Origin: Mesorhizobium sp. B2-7-2
GTDB taxonomy: Bacteria; Pseudomonadota; Alphaproteobacteria; Rhizobiales; Rhizobiaceae
Assembly: GCF_006440775.1 (NCBI RefSeq)
Contig: NZ_VFTZ01000010.1
Span: 1-64,000, forward strand
Length of the DNA: 64,000 nt
Direction: 5' to 3'
The translations under genes and the position numbers were made by a program. Under the pieces are notes generated by a model. That model saw only the letters and a list, made by a program, of their open reading frames with translations, was not told the DNA's origin and made no database searches. Positions 17,245 to 26,965 of the stretch are shown one piece after another. Numbering within the stretch: the first letter of the stretch is position 1; every line of letters starts with the position of its first letter.

Positions 17245-18015
17245 TCACTCAATCAAGCCGAGCCGCAATGCCTTGGCGACAGCCTGGTTGCGGTTGACCG
17301 CGTTGAGCTTCTGCGTCGACTGGGTGAGATACTGGTTGGCGGTATGCACCGAGAGCTTGAGGAGCTTGGCGATCTCCTCGCTGGTGTTGCCGTTGGCGGT
17401 CAGCTTCAGGCATTCGAGCTCGCGCTTGGAAATCGAACGTGCCCTGCCGGTGTCGCCGGGGCGGATGCGGGCGACCGCCGCGAAAAGCGCGAAGGAGCGG
17501 GCGTGGATTTCGCACAGCGTTTCGTCGGACAGCGCGATCTCCGAGCCCAGGAAGACGACCAGCCCGCATTGGCCGCGATCGGCATGCACCGGAAAGGCGA
17601 TGCCGTTGGTGCCGGGCGCCAGCGGCGTGGTCGGCTCGGCCCAGGCGAGCGAGTGGAAGACCTGCCGCGATCCGGCGCTGCCGTCGTCGGCCCACCAGCG
17701 CGGCGCCGTCGAGAGGCGGCTGTGGCGCACCATGTCCTCGCCATTGGCGCCGGAGATGAACTTGGTCGCGACAGCGGTGCCGGGATAGTCGGAATCGAAA
17801 CACGCCACGAGACGCGCGCGCTCGGGCGAGGGGCTAACGAAATAGAGGCCGAACGCCGAGGCGTTGATATCGACGGCGATCCAGCGGCAGCGACGCACGG
17901 CATCCGGAATGGTGACCGCTTGATGGGTTTCCGAGCCGAGCGAGAAGGCGCCGAACGGATTGCGCTGATCGTTGAAAAGGGCGGCGGCCGCCTCTTTGAC
18001 CTGTGCGTGCTTCAA
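17245..18015 (-). CDS. visR: LuxR-type motility regulator VisR
   Basis: Partner of VisN; in Sinorhizobium the pair is the top-level activator of flagellar and chemotaxis genes, acting as a heteromer. 256 residues: N-terminal sensory part and a C-terminal LuxR helix-turn-helix at about 193-256 (SISKRELECLKLTANGNTSE, then IAKLLKLSVHTANQYL). The reading frame opens with TTG at 18015, overlapping the visN stop (TTGA), so translation is probably coupled; no better ATG exists in frame. Convergent with the flhB operon. Confidence 0.9.
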   Translation of the reverse strand: MKHAQVKEAAAALFNDQRNPFGAFSLGSETHQAVTIPDAVRRCRWIAVDINASAFGLYFVSPSPERARLVACFDSDYPGTAVATKFISGANGEDMVRHSRLSTAPRWWADDGSAGSRQVFHSLAWAEPTTPLAPGTNGIAFPVHADRGQCGLVVFLGSEIALSDETLCEIHARSFALFAAVARIRPGDTGRARSISKRELECLKLTANGNTSEEIAKLLKLSVHTANQYLTQSTQKLNAVNRNQAVAKALRLGLIE

Positions 18016-18722
18016 ATGATGCCGCTCCTGATCGCGGTCGCGATCGCCATCGCGCGGTTCGAGGCCGCGAACTTCTGGATGGCGTGCGTGATGTAGCTGT
18101 TGACGGTGTTCGACGAGACCCCGAGGATGACGGCCACTTCATCGGTGGTCTTGCCTTCCGAGACCCAGAACAGGCATTCGCGTTCGCGGTCCGACAGCGG
18201 GTCCTGCATGGATGCCGCCGCGATCAGCTGCGGGATGCTGGAAAGCGCATAGCAGCATTTGAGCTGTGCCTTCATCAGCGCGGCCAGATCGATCCTGCCT
18301 GCCTCGGCGGCCGAGAACAGCACGAACAGGCGCTGCCGGCCGACATTGAGCCGCAGCGAATAGATTTCGGCGTGGCCGAGCACGTCGAGCAGGCGGGCTT
18401 CCTCGCCGGTCAGCAACGCGCCGGCGTCGGGCGCGTGCGCCGCCACCAACGGCTTCGGGCGTACGCCCGGCGCCACGGTCAAGGGACCCAGCGCCAAATT
18501 GGCGATCAGCCTTTTGCCGATCAGCTCTATGGCGTCGAAGATCCAGTTGGAGGAGACGATGCGCGCATCGTTACGGTCCTGGTCATGCACGATGGCGACT
18601 AGCATGTAGCTGTCGGCGCCGATATCGGCGGCGAGCTGCATGAAGAAACTGGTGAGATCGCCGCGCGACGTCAGGCGCGAGCCTGAAGCGTCGGGTTGGA
18701 GAAGCGCGGCGGGACTGCTCAT
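18012..18722 (-). CDS. visN: LuxR-type motility regulator VisN
   Basis: First gene of the visN-visR operon, heading the motility cascade. The start at 18722 (MSSPAALLQPDASGSRLTSR) gives 236 residues; longer upstream extensions in frame look non-coding (Pro/Arg-rich). The sensory domain spans about 20-165. The C-terminal LuxR domain (DPLSDRERECLFWVSEGKTT, DEVAVILGVSSNTVNSYI) is at about 172-236. visN lies next to the flagellar operons it is expected to control. Confidence 0.9.
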   Translation of the reverse strand: MSSPAALLQPDASGSRLTSRGDLTSFFMQLAADIGADSYMLVAIVHDQDRNDARIVSSNWIFDAIELIGKRLIANLALGPLTVAPGVRPKPLVAAHAPDAGALLTGEEARLLDVLGHAEIYSLRLNVGRQRLFVLFSAAEAGRIDLAALMKAQLKCCYALSSIPQLIAAASMQDPLSDRERECLFWVSEGKTTDEVAVILGVSSNTVNSYITHAIQKFAASNRAMAIATAIRSGII

Positions 18723-18957
18723 TTTAATTCTTGGATTCTTGCCGGAATCGATCCTTGTGCCCGGTGCTGGCGAAGCCAGCGGCCGGACCCGAAACGCGTC
18801 ACGTTTACGAAGACACACCCACGGGCGCGAACGGCGCCCAACCGCGCCGAATCCCTCTAGGGAACGCGAAACCGTCCGCGTCTGGTACCGGCCTGGCGCC
18901 GGAACTTGAGACTTTGGGTGGTCGCCGCGCCCCCCATGGACCGGCTGATTCGGGTCT

Positions 18958-18986
18958 AATCTACCCGCAGATGAATCCGACATCAA
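18958..18986 (-). promoter_or_regulatory. Possible sigma-70 promoter for visNR
   Basis: On the minus strand TTGATG and TAGATT are separated by exactly 17 bp, about 235 bp ahead of the visN start. The spacer between visN and aphA (18723-19159) holds no convincing gene. The promoter call is by eye only, and a long leader would be implied. Confidence 0.3.
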
Positions 18987-19104
18987 ACGCGATTTGACAA
19001 AATCGAATCTGATGGACTCGCATTGCGACTCAGCAGCCGACGTTCGCGTTGCTTGGTGGTGCTTTCAATGCCGAATTGGGCGGATGATTTCCCGACGGGG
19101 TCAC

Positions 19105-19140
19105 AAAAAATACGCCCGCGGTGGCATCCGAGGGCGTATG
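19105..19140 (-). terminator. Rho-independent terminator downstream of aphA
   Basis: Read on the minus strand, ATACGCCC and GGGCGTAT form a perfect 8-bp stem around a 14-nt loop, and the stem is followed by a run of six T. It sits 20 bp after the stop codon of the acetylpolyamine amidohydrolase gene. Confidence 0.8.
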
Positions 19141-19159
19141 TTCCGTGAACGGGATTGGT

Positions 19160-20191
19160 TCAGCGACCCTCGAAACCCGTCAGCACGCCGACGGCGTTGA
19201 TGCCGATCTCTTCCACGGCGTAGCCGCCTTCCATGACGAACAGCGTCGGCAGGCCGAGCCCGGCGATGCGGCGGCCGATCTTGGGATAGTCGACGCTCTT
19301 CAGCTTGAACTGGCTGATAGGGTCCTTCTCGAAAGTGTCGACGCCGAGCGAGACGATGACGACATCGGGGGCGTAGGCCGCGAGCCTAGCGCAGGCGTCC
19401 TCCAGCGACGCGCTCCAGCCGTCCCAATCGGTGCCGAAAGGCATCGGGTAATTGATGTTGAAACCTTCGCCGTCGCCTTCGCCGCGCTCGTCGGCGTGAC
19501 CGAGGAAGAAGGGATACTCGACGATCGGATCGCCATGCAGGTTAAGGACCTGGACGTCGCCGCGACGATAGAAGATCTCCTGCGTGCCGTTGCCGTGATG
19601 GTAGTCGACATCGAGAATGGAGACACGGCTGGCGCCGTTGTCGCGGAACCACTGCGCGACGACGGCGGCGTTGTTGATGAAGCAATAGCCGCCCATGAAG
19701 GCGGCGCCGGCATGATGGCCGGGCGGGCGGCAAAGCGCGAAGGCGCTGCGCTCGCCGTCCTTGACCAAAGCGGCGGCGGTCAGCGCCACATCATAGGACG
19801 ACTTGATCGCCGCCCAGGTGCCTTCGACGAAGGTGGCGCCGGCATCGAAGGAATAGTAGCCGAGCAAGGCATCGATGCGCTTCGGCGGCACATCGCCGCG
19901 CAGGCCGCGTGTCGGCCAGGTGAACCCCATCGCCGATCCCGTGAAGCCGGCGGCGACCCATTGCGGCCACACCGTCGGCAGGAAGTCGATGTAGTGAGCC
20001 TCATGGACACGCTTTGCGGCGGCGAGGTCGTGCTCGGCCGGTCCGATGATCGGCCCGAGCTTCTCGCTCTCAACCCGCGCCTTGATGAATTCCGCCCGCG
20101 ACGGCTTCTCGAAACCCGGCACGATCGCCGACGTGACCAGTTCCATCTGGCCTGAATGGCCGGCATGAAGTGGCGAATAGACAGTTTTCAT
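19160..20191 (-). CDS. aphA: Acetylpolyamine amidohydrolase (histone-deacetylase family)
   Basis: Zinc enzyme that removes acetyl groups from acetylated polyamines (acetylputrescine, acetylcadaverine, acetylspermidine). 343 residues, against 341 in the Mycoplana ramosa enzyme as I recall it. Active-site residues are in register with that enzyme at an offset of one: His159-His160 in RPPGHHAG, Zn ligands Asp196 and His198 in DVDYHHGNGT and Asp285 in SLGVDTFEKDPIS, and Tyr324 in EGGYAVEEIG. The VDTFEKDPIS motif separates it from acetoin-utilisation AcuC proteins. It follows the tetR gene on the same strand (42-bp gap). Linked to a Pot-type transporter, it probably acts on imported acetylated amines. 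Confidence 0.9.
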   Translation of the reverse strand: MKTVYSPLHAGHSGQMELVTSAIVPGFEKPSRAEFIKARVESEKLGPIIGPAEHDLAAAKRVHEAHYIDFLPTVWPQWVAAGFTGSAMGFTWPTRGLRGDVPPKRIDALLGYYSFDAGATFVEGTWAAIKSSYDVALTAAALVKDGERSAFALCRPPGHHAGAAFMGGYCFINNAAVVAQWFRDNGASRVSILDVDYHHGNGTQEIFYRRGDVQVLNLHGDPIVEYPFFLGHADERGEGDGEGFNINYPMPFGTDWDGWSASLEDACARLAAYAPDVVIVSLGVDTFEKDPISQFKLKSVDYPKIGRRIAGLGLPTLFVMEGGYAVEEIGINAVGVLTGFEGR

Positions 20192-20233
20192 GGAAACTCC
20201 CCTGGAAGTGCGAAATCGGTTGGAAGTACGAAA

Positions 20234-20923
20234 TCACTCGAGATTGAGATGGGGGCTGACCAGGGCGAGCCACATGGTTTCCACGTCGTCCTCGATAAGG
20301 TCGTAGGTCCTGCGTTCCCTCTTCAGCCCGACAAGCCGACAGACATGGCCGACTTCCATCATCAGCACGCCGAGCCGACTTGCGATCTTGTCTTCAAGCG
20401 CCGGATTCACATGCCGCAGCCACGCGGCGTAAAGGGCGACGATCTCTTTGTCATATTCGTCCTGGATCGGCCTCAGGTCGGCGTTGCCGGAGATGGCCTC
20501 GATCACCGGCATCAGCGTGGCGTTTTCGAGATAGAGCCTCGATGTGTCGGCGAAGAGCTTGCGCACCTCGCGCCGAAACTCATCACGGTTGGTCGGCCGG
20601 GGGACGTTGATGCGTTTCCGGATCACCTCGGGAAAAGACGACAGCCAGCGCCGGGCCAGGTCCAGAAGAATGGCTTCCTTGTTGGGAAAGTACTGATAAA
20701 CCGAACCGACCGACAGGGCCGCGCGCTGCGCGATGGCGAGCGTCGTCGGCGTTCTGGTTCCTTGCTCTCGCGTCAGGATCAGGGCCGCATCGAGAATCCT
20801 GTCGACCACCTTGCTTGACCGTTGCTGCCGCGGCTGCTTGCGCGGTTCGAGCGCTATCCTGGTCTTGCGGTCGAGACTGCGCTTCACTGCTCGTCGCCCC
20901 CGTTCCCCGCTCGACCCCACCAT
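20234..20923 (-). CDS. TetR/AcrR family transcriptional regulator
   Basis: Probable local repressor. The N-terminal DNA-binding domain lies at about residues 38-85 (SKVVDRILDAALILTREQGT, then SVGSVYQYFPNKEAILLDLA, the TetR signature); the ligand-binding domain is helical. Start at 20923 (MVGSSGERGRRAVKRSL, 229 residues) is chosen; two earlier in-frame ATGs (20950, 20992) would extend a non-conserved leader. It is divergent from the amidohydrolase gene (214-bp spacer) and co-directional with aphA, so it may control both arms of the island. No clear operator was identified. Confidence 0.85.
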   Translation of the reverse strand: MVGSSGERGRRAVKRSLDRKTRIALEPRKQPRQQRSSKVVDRILDAALILTREQGTRTPTTLAIAQRAALSVGSVYQYFPNKEAILLDLARRWLSSFPEVIRKRINVPRPTNRDEFRREVRKLFADTSRLYLENATLMPVIEAISGNADLRPIQDEYDKEIVALYAAWLRHVNPALEDKIASRLGVLMMEVGHVCRLVGLKRERRTYDLIEDDVETMWLALVSPHLNLE

Positions 20924-21137
20924 CGGCGCGCGGTGCAGTCCACTATACATTCCAAATTCCGGCTGTTGACAAACGCGAATAAACAGTCGCATTCTTTATC
21001 CACGCTGTCTTCAATGATAACAAGGGGAATTTCGAAGACGGCGCATCGGCATCGATTTTGTCCCATGGCGCCGCCCCGGTGGAGCGGCAGCCCGTTGGAC
21101 GTGCGCTGTCGATCACTCAGCAAAATGTGGAGTCGCG

Positions 21138-22805
21138 ATGTCGGTTGCGGATGGTGGTGCGGATCTTGTGGTCGTCAACGGCCGCGTGCTGACCATGGAC
21201 GATGACAATCCCGCTGCCGAGGCCATTGCCGTCAAGGACGGCGCCATCATCGCAATCGGTAGCCGCGCTTCCATAGAAGACCTCAAGGGACCGGCGACAA
21301 AAATTGTCGACGCCCAAGGCGGCTCGGTCCTGCCGGGCTTCATCGAAGCGCATATGCATCTGTTCGGCGGCGCGGCCGAGCTCGACAATCTGCATCTGGC
21401 GGGCGTGCACGGCTTCGAGGCGCTGCGCGACGCGATCCAGGATTTCGCGGCGAAGCGCCCGGACGCCAGGCTTCTGATCGGGGCCGGCGTCGACTATGCC
21501 ATCCTGCCGGAGCCGGTGACGCGCCACGATCTCGACCGCATCATTCCCGACCGTCCGTTCGCCATGTCGGCTTCGGACCACCACACGATGTGGGCGAACA
21601 CCAAGGCGCTGGAAGAGGCCGGCCTGCTTCATGGCAGGCAGATCAGGCAGGGCAATGAGATCGTCATGGGCGCCGATGGGCTTGCCGCCGGCGAGCTGCG
21701 CGAAAGCGAGGCATTCGGACCGGTCCTCGACCATTACGGGGCGAGCCGGGCGCGGCTTGGCCTCGAGGGTGCCGAGCCGGATCCGTATCCTTCGGAGAAG
21801 GAACTGGCGGCCGATCGCGATCTGATGCATCGCGGCCTTGAATGGTGCGCCAAGCATGGCATCACTTCGATCCAGAACATGGACGGCAATCTCTACCAGC
21901 TCGATCTGCTGGCCGGGCTGGAAAAAGAGGGGCGGCTCCTTTGCCGCACCAAGATCCCGTTCCACTTCAAGAATTTCATGAAGCTGGACATGCTGGAGAA
22001 AGCCTCGCGGATGGCCGCGAGCTACAATTCCGAGTGGCTGTCGTCCGGCATGGTCAAGCTCTTCTATGACGGCGTGCTGGATTCCTGGACGGCGGTGATG
22101 GTCGACGACTATGCCGATCGGCCCGGATGGCGCGGCGAGCCGCTGTTTTCGCCGGAGCATTTCGCCGAGGTGGCGGTCGAGGCCGACAGGCGCGGGCTGC
22201 AGATCGCCGTGCATTCGATCGGCGATGGCGCCGTACGGGCAGTGCTCGACGGCTACCAGGCGGCGCTGAAGAAGAACGGTCGGCGCGACAGCCGGCATCG
22301 CGTCGAGCATATCGAGGTGATCACGGCTTCCGACGTGCCGCGCTTCGCCGAGCTCGGCGTGTTGGCGTCGATGCAGCCGGCGCATCCGCCCGGTGCGCTG
22401 AACTTCCCGCTCGAGCCGACGATCTCGCGCATCGGCCGCGACAAGTGGCCGTTGAGCTATGCCTGGCGCACGCTGAAAAATGCCGGCGCGCGCGTGGTGT
22501 TCGCTTCCGACTGGCCGGTCTCGCCGGTCGATCCGATCTTGTCCATCCAGGCGGCAGTGATGCGCAAGCCTTGGGCAGAAGGCATGCCGGACCAGAGCTT
22601 CTCGTTGCAGGAAGCAATAGAGGGTTACACGGTGGAGGGCGCTTATGCGGAGTTCAATGAACATCGCAAGGGCCGCCTCAAGACCGGATATCTCGCCGAT
22701 ATTGTCGTCCTGTCGCCCGATATCGAGGCGACCGCGCCTGAAGCGCTGCACACGGTGCATCCGGTGACCACCATCTGCGGGGGGAAGATCACCTACCAAG
22801 CCTAA
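21138..22805 (+). CDS. Metal-dependent amidohydrolase, YtcJ-like
   Basis: Amidohydrolase-superfamily enzyme of 555 residues. N-terminal composite beta domain (LVVNGRVLTMDDDNPAAEAI), metal motif GFIEAHMHLFGG at about 72-83, then DGVLDSWTAVMVDDY and the later metal region (IAVHSIGDGAVRAVLDGYQA, RHRVEHIE), and a C-terminal SDWPVSPVDPILSIQAAV. YtcJ-type proteins hydrolyse amide-like or ring C-N bonds; the substrate is unknown. GGAG lies 8 nt before the ATG. It heads the plus-strand operon whose next genes encode a polyamine-type ABC transporter. Confidence 0.85.
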   Translation: MSVADGGADLVVVNGRVLTMDDDNPAAEAIAVKDGAIIAIGSRASIEDLKGPATKIVDAQGGSVLPGFIEAHMHLFGGAAELDNLHLAGVHGFEALRDAIQDFAAKRPDARLLIGAGVDYAILPEPVTRHDLDRIIPDRPFAMSASDHHTMWANTKALEEAGLLHGRQIRQGNEIVMGADGLAAGELRESEAFGPVLDHYGASRARLGLEGAEPDPYPSEKELAADRDLMHRGLEWCAKHGITSIQNMDGNLYQLDLLAGLEKEGRLLCRTKIPFHFKNFMKLDMLEKASRMAASYNSEWLSSGMVKLFYDGVLDSWTAVMVDDYADRPGWRGEPLFSPEHFAEVAVEADRRGLQIAVHSIGDGAVRAVLDGYQAALKKNGRRDSRHRVEHIEVITASDVPRFAELGVLASMQPAHPPGALNFPLEPTISRIGRDKWPLSYAWRTLKNAGARVVFASDWPVSPVDPILSIQAAVMRKPWAEGMPDQSFSLQEAIEGYTVEGAYAEFNEHRKGRLKTGYLADIVVLSPDIEATAPEALHTVHPVTTICGGKITYQA

Positions 22806-22945
22806 CGATGGCATAGGAATTGCTTAATTGGATGGGGACTCGGATCGAGTCACTGCTGCGCAGTTGCCAAGCCGACCGGCTTGTGGTGACAATCAAAACA
22901 GGAACACACCTGCCGAGAAGAGCAGGCGCTCTCAATGGGGTAATC

Positions 22946-24046
22946 GTGCCGGAACAACCGGGTAAGAACGCGATCGAAGTTCGCGGTGTTCGCAAGGTCT
23001 TTGGAACAGGCGAGAACCAGGTAGCCGCTCTCGACACCGTGTCGGTGTCGATCCGCGAGAACGAGTTTTTCACACTGCTCGGCCCGTCCGGATGCGGGAA
23101 GACGACGCTGCTGAGATTGATCGCCGGTTTCGATTTTCCGACCGCCGGCGAGATCCTGCTGCACGGGCAGGATATCGCGCCGCTGCCGCCCTACAAGCGC
23201 CCAGTCAACACCGTCTTCCAGAGCTACGCGCTCTTCCCGCACATGACGGTGGCGCAGAACATCGGCTTCGGGCTGGAAATGCTCGGCAAGCCGAAAGGAG
23301 AGACCGAAGCGCGCGTCGCCCAGATGCTGAAGCTGGTCAAGATGGAGGCGCTGAAGGCGCGCCGCACCAGCCAGATCTCGGGCGGCCAGCAGCAGCGCGT
23401 GGCGCTGGCCCGCGCGCTGGCGCCGCAGCCCAAGGTGCTCTTGCTCGACGAGCCGTTGTCGGCGCTGGACTACAAGCTGCGCAAGGAGATGCAGATCGAA
23501 CTGAAGCGTCTGCAGCACGAAACCGGCATCACCTTCATCTTCGTCACCCACGACCAGGAGGAAGCGCTGACGATGTCCGATCGCATCGCGGTCATGTCGG
23601 CCGGCAAGATCCTGCAGGTCGGCACGCCGCGCGACATCTACGACCGGCCGGCCGAACGCTTCGTCGCCGACTTCATCGGCGAGACGAATTTCATCGAAGG
23701 TGAGGTGAAAAGCGCAGCCGACGGGCGCGCCACCGTCAGGCTCTCGACCGGCGCGGAAATCCCGGCATCGCTGCCGGAAGGTTTTACGCCGTCGGGCAGC
23801 GTTACGCTCGTGGTGCGGCCGGAGCACGCCCACATCGGTCCGGCCGACGCCAACGCTTCGCTCAGGGGCACGGTCGAGAACGTCGTCTATCTCGGCACCG
23901 ACACGCATCTCCATCTCAAGCTCGACGACGGCAGCGCCTTCATCGTGCGGCGGCAGAACAGCCGCGGCGGTGGCGAAGCGCTTGCGCCGGGCAACCGCGT
24001 GGGCGTCGCGATCGGCCCGAATGCCGCTCAGGCGCTGAAGGACTAG
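22946..24046 (+). CDS. potA: Polyamine-type ABC transporter, ATP-binding protein
   Basis: Cytoplasmic ATPase of a spermidine/putrescine-class importer. A GTG start at 22946 (encoding [20 protein letters not shown]) with a G-rich ribosome site is preferred; the in-frame upstream extension to 22820 looks non-coding. 366 residues: Walker [10 protein letters not shown], signature [14 protein letters not shown], Walker [13 protein letters not shown], then the C-terminal TOBE-type domain ([20 protein letters not shown]). 9-bp gap to the first permease. Confidence 0.92.
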   Translation: MPEQPGKNAIEVRGVRKVFGTGENQVAALDTVSVSIRENEFFTLLGPSGCGKTTLLRLIAGFDFPTAGEILLHGQDIAPLPPYKRPVNTVFQSYALFPHMTVAQNIGFGLEMLGKPKGETEARVAQMLKLVKMEALKARRTSQISGGQQQRVALARALAPQPKVLLLDEPLSALDYKLRKEMQIELKRLQHETGITFIFVTHDQEEALTMSDRIAVMSAGKILQVGTPRDIYDRPAERFVADFIGETNFIEGEVKSAADGRATVRLSTGAEIPASLPEGFTPSGSVTLVVRPEHAHIGPADANASLRGTVENVVYLGTDTHLHLKLDDGSAFIVRRQNSRGGGEALAPGNRVGVAIGPNAAQALKD

Positions 24047-24055
24047 AGGACAATC

Positions 24056-24979
24056 ATGGCCAACGCCGAGGAAATTGCTCGCGCAGCCGACGCCAGGGAC
24101 ATACGCGACCGCTGGCTGCTCTCGGCGCCGGCACTCGTCATCATCCTTCTGGCTGCCACCGGGCCGCTTTTCGTGATGTTGGCTTATTCCTTCATGCTGA
24201 AGGGCGACTATGGCGACGTGCAGTTCGGCACCTTCTCGCTGGACGGATGGACATCGGTCCTGTTCCAGCGTGACATCTTCGACGACACGCTGGGCCTGGC
24301 GGACGCGCATCTGTCCATCTTCTGGCGTTCGATAAGCCTGTCCTTCTACACCACCGTGCTGACGTTGCTCTTCGGCTTCCCCACAGCCTATTTCATCGCC
24401 ACGCGACCGCCGAAGACACGCGAGGTGTGGGTGTTCCTCGTTACCATTCCGTTCTGGACGAATCTCCTGATCCGCACCTTCGCCATGCAGCAGGTGATCC
24501 GCAACGAAGGGCTGGTCAACACGGCGCTGATGGCGCTCGGCATCATCAAGCAACCACTGCAGATCATGAATACCGACGCCGCCATCTTGCTCGGCATGAT
24601 CTATATCTATCTGCCTCTGATGGTGCTGCCGATCTACGCCTCGATGGAGAAGCTCGACTTCAGGCTGGTCGAGGCCGGATATGATCTCTATGCCGGCCGC
24701 TGGCAGGTTCTGCGCCGCATCATCTTCCCGTTGATCAAGCCCGGCGTCATCGCCGGCTCGATACTGGTGTTCATTCCCTCGCTTGGCGCCTATGTCATTC
24801 CGCGTGTGCTGGGCGGCGGCAAGAACATGATGCTCGGCAACCTGATCGAGCTGCAGTTCGGCGCGGGCCGCAACTGGCCGCTGGGCGCGGCCATCTCGAT
24901 TACGCTCATGGTGCTGGTGATGATCGCGCTGCTGTTCTACGTGCGCAATGCATCCGGGTCGGAGGGCGCCCATGGCTAA
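24056..24979 (+). CDS. potB: Polyamine-type ABC transporter permease (PotB-like)
   Basis: Inner-membrane permease, 307 residues, about six TM helices (first at about 21-46: WLLSAPALVIILLAATGPLF). The EAA-type loop is present: LVEAGYDLYAGRWQVLRRII (EAAxxxG-like), followed by FPLIKPGVIAGSILVFIPSL. Eight nt overlap with the following permease indicates coupling. Confidence 0.92.
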   Translation: MANAEEIARAADARDIRDRWLLSAPALVIILLAATGPLFVMLAYSFMLKGDYGDVQFGTFSLDGWTSVLFQRDIFDDTLGLADAHLSIFWRSISLSFYTTVLTLLFGFPTAYFIATRPPKTREVWVFLVTIPFWTNLLIRTFAMQQVIRNEGLVNTALMALGIIKQPLQIMNTDAAILLGMIYIYLPLMVLPIYASMEKLDFRLVEAGYDLYAGRWQVLRRIIFPLIKPGVIAGSILVFIPSLGAYVIPRVLGGGKNMMLGNLIELQFGAGRNWPLGAAISITLMVLVMIALLFYVRNASGSEGAHG

Positions 24980-25775
24980 GCGTCCGTTCGACATCCAGGC
25001 GCAACCAGGCTTCGGCTTCATGGCGCTTCTGACCTTCTTCGCGCTCTATCTGCCGATCGCGGCGCTCGTCGCCTATTCGTTCAACGCGGCGGATTCGCTT
25101 TCGCGCTGGGATGGCGTCTCACTGCGCTGGTTTATTTCGGCCTGGCACAATTCGGCGGTGCAGGACGCCTCCATCCGCTCGCTTGTGCTGGCGGTCTCGG
25201 CCGCCGCGCTGTCGACGATCGCCGCCACCATGGCTGCGCTTGCCACGACCCGCACGCGTCCCTATCCCGGCCTTACCTTCAAATACGCCTTCATCAACCA
25301 GCCGCTGATGGTGCCGGAGATAGTCACCGGCGTCGCGCTCCTGATCGTGTTCTCGCGCATCAAGGTCTGGACCGGTTATTCAGGACTCGGCTATCTGATC
25401 GCCGCGCACACCGCCTTCTGCATCCCGTTCGCTTACCTGCCGATCCGGGCGCGGCTGGAGAGCATGGACCTGACGCTGGAGCGCGCAGCCGCCGACCTAT
25501 ACGCCACGCCGTGGAAAGCCTTCCGTTTCGTGACGCTGCCGCTTTTGAGGCCGGCCATCATCGCGGGCTTCATGCTCGCCTTCGTCATTTCGCTCGATGA
25601 TGTGGTCATCACCGAATTCGTCAAATCCGGCGGGCAGGATACGCTGCCCACCTACATGCTCGGCCAGTTGCGGCGCGAAACGAGCCCGGAAATCAATGCG
25701 ATCGCCACCGTATTCCTGGCGCTGTCGGTGGTGCTCGTAACCACGTTCTACTTCGTCAATCGGCGCAAGCCATGA
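24972..25775 (+). CDS. potC: Polyamine-type ABC transporter permease (PotC-like)
   Basis: Second permease, 267 residues from the ATG at 24972 (MAKRPFDIQAQPGFGFMALL), which overlaps potB by 8 nt. Six predicted TM helices. The EAA loop is ERAAADLYATPWKAFRFVTL followed by PLLRPAIIAGFMLAFVISLD, the typical PotC pattern ending DDVVITEF. Confidence 0.92.
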   Translation: MAKRPFDIQAQPGFGFMALLTFFALYLPIAALVAYSFNAADSLSRWDGVSLRWFISAWHNSAVQDASIRSLVLAVSAAALSTIAATMAALATTRTRPYPGLTFKYAFINQPLMVPEIVTGVALLIVFSRIKVWTGYSGLGYLIAAHTAFCIPFAYLPIRARLESMDLTLERAAADLYATPWKAFRFVTLPLLRPAIIAGFMLAFVISLDDVVITEFVKSGGQDTLPTYMLGQLRRETSPEINAIATVFLALSVVLVTTFYFVNRRKP

Positions 25776-25803
25776 TCAACGATTGCCAAACGGGAGAATA
25801 GCA

Positions 25804-26838
25804 ATGAAATGGAAGACAACGGCCGCCACGGCGGCATTCGCATTGTTTGCCTTTGCGGGCAGCGCGTATGCGGACGGCGAACTCAACATCTTTAATTGGG
25901 GCGACTACACCAGCCCCGAAATGATCAAGAAGTTCGAGGATACCTACAAGGTCAAGGTGACGATCACCGACTACGACTCCAACGACACCGCGCTATCCAA
26001 GGTACGCGCCGGCGGTCACGGCTTCGACATTGTAGTGCCGTCCGCCAATTACGTGCAGATCTGGGTGAAGGAAGGGCTTCTGCTCGAGGCACGGCCCGAC
26101 CAGATGGAGAACTTCAAGAATGTCGACGAGCGCTGGGTGAACGTTCCTTGGGATCCGGGCCGTCACTACACGGTTCCGTGGCAGTGGGGCGTGACCGGTA
26201 TCGGCGTCAACACAAAGGTCTATGGCGGCGATATCAACACGTCGGCCATCTTCCTCGATCCGCCGAAGGAACTGGTCGGCAAGATCAACGTCGCGCCGGA
26301 AATGAACGACGTGCTGTTCGCCACCATCAAATATCTGGGCGGCGACTGGTGCACGGACGACAAGGAACTGCTCAAGAAAGTGCGCGACAAGCTGGTGGAG
26401 GCCAAGCCGAAATGGCTGGCCATGGATTATAGCGTGACCGAGAAGCTGCCGGCCGGCGACTATTCGGCCGTCTACTACTGGAACGGCGCCATCATGCGCT
26501 CGCGCATCAAGAACCCCGACATCAAGTTCGGCTACCCGAAAGAGGGCTTCCCCTTTTTCATGGACAGCGTTGCCATCCTGAAGGATGCCAAGAATGTCGA
26601 CAACGCCAAGCTGTTCATGAACTTCATCATGGATCCCGAGAACGCCGCCATGATCTCCGCCTTCGCCAAATATGCCAATGGTATCAAGGGCTCAAAGGCG
26701 TTCATGCCAGCCGACATGAAGGATGCGCCCGAACTGGTGGTACCGCCAGAACTGGAGAAAGCGGGCCAGTTCCTCACCCCCTGCTCGCCCGAGGTGCAGC
26801 AACTCTACACGCGCATCTGGACGGACGTTCAGAAATAG
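25804..26838 (+). CDS. potD: Periplasmic polyamine-type binding protein (PotD/PotF-like)
   Basis: Substrate receptor for the importer. The ATG at 25804 is preceded by GGGAG and gives a signal peptide (MKWKTTAATAAFALFAFAGS-AYA). 344 residues. The mature start DGELNIFNWGDYTSPEMIKK has the NWGDY motif of the PotD/PotF family; other family blocks are YDSNDTALSKVRAGGHGFDI and VPWQWGVTGIGVNT. Substrate could be putrescine, spermidine or an acylated amine; the genes around it favour amides or acetylpolyamines (inference). Confidence 0.92.
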   Translation: MKWKTTAATAAFALFAFAGSAYADGELNIFNWGDYTSPEMIKKFEDTYKVKVTITDYDSNDTALSKVRAGGHGFDIVVPSANYVQIWVKEGLLLEARPDQMENFKNVDERWVNVPWDPGRHYTVPWQWGVTGIGVNTKVYGGDINTSAIFLDPPKELVGKINVAPEMNDVLFATIKYLGGDWCTDDKELLKKVRDKLVEAKPKWLAMDYSVTEKLPAGDYSAVYYWNGAIMRSRIKNPDIKFGYPKEGFPFFMDSVAILKDAKNVDNAKLFMNFIMDPENAAMISAFAKYANGIKGSKAFMPADMKDAPELVVPPELEKAGQFLTPCSPEVQQLYTRIWTDVQK

Positions 26839-26848
26839 CGGCACGCCG

Positions 26849-26965
26849 CCTCTTCCCGCGCGAGCGCGAAGAGGGTCAAGGGCCGGATGAGGGGTGGCGC
26901 TCAATTCGCACGTTCGCGCCGCCCCTCACCTGGCATGCCGGGGCTGCCCTTCTCCATGGCGTCGG
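26849..26965. repeat. Stem-loop and partial palindromic repeat after potD
   Basis: CCTCTTC / GAAGAGG arms at 26849-26874 form a hairpin just after the potD stop, without a T-run. It is followed by GAGGGG-type sequence and by a CCCCTCACCTGGCATGCCGG-like block related to the 29.5-kb inverted repeat. The spacer to the next gene (26839-27067) has no gene. The hairpin may protect the upstream mRNA. Confidence 0.45.

Noticed and set aside
20924..21137. Possible TetR operator in the divergent spacer
   Set aside because: Only imperfect AATAAA/TTTAT half-sites around 20975-21000 were seen; too weak to call.
22850..25021. Very long open frame on the minus strand across potA-potB
   Set aside because: It is antisense to clearly recognised ABC genes, rich in Arg/His/Asp/Gly and with no motif; long antisense frames are common in high-GC DNA. 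The same applies to those across 38369-40306 and 10689-12620.
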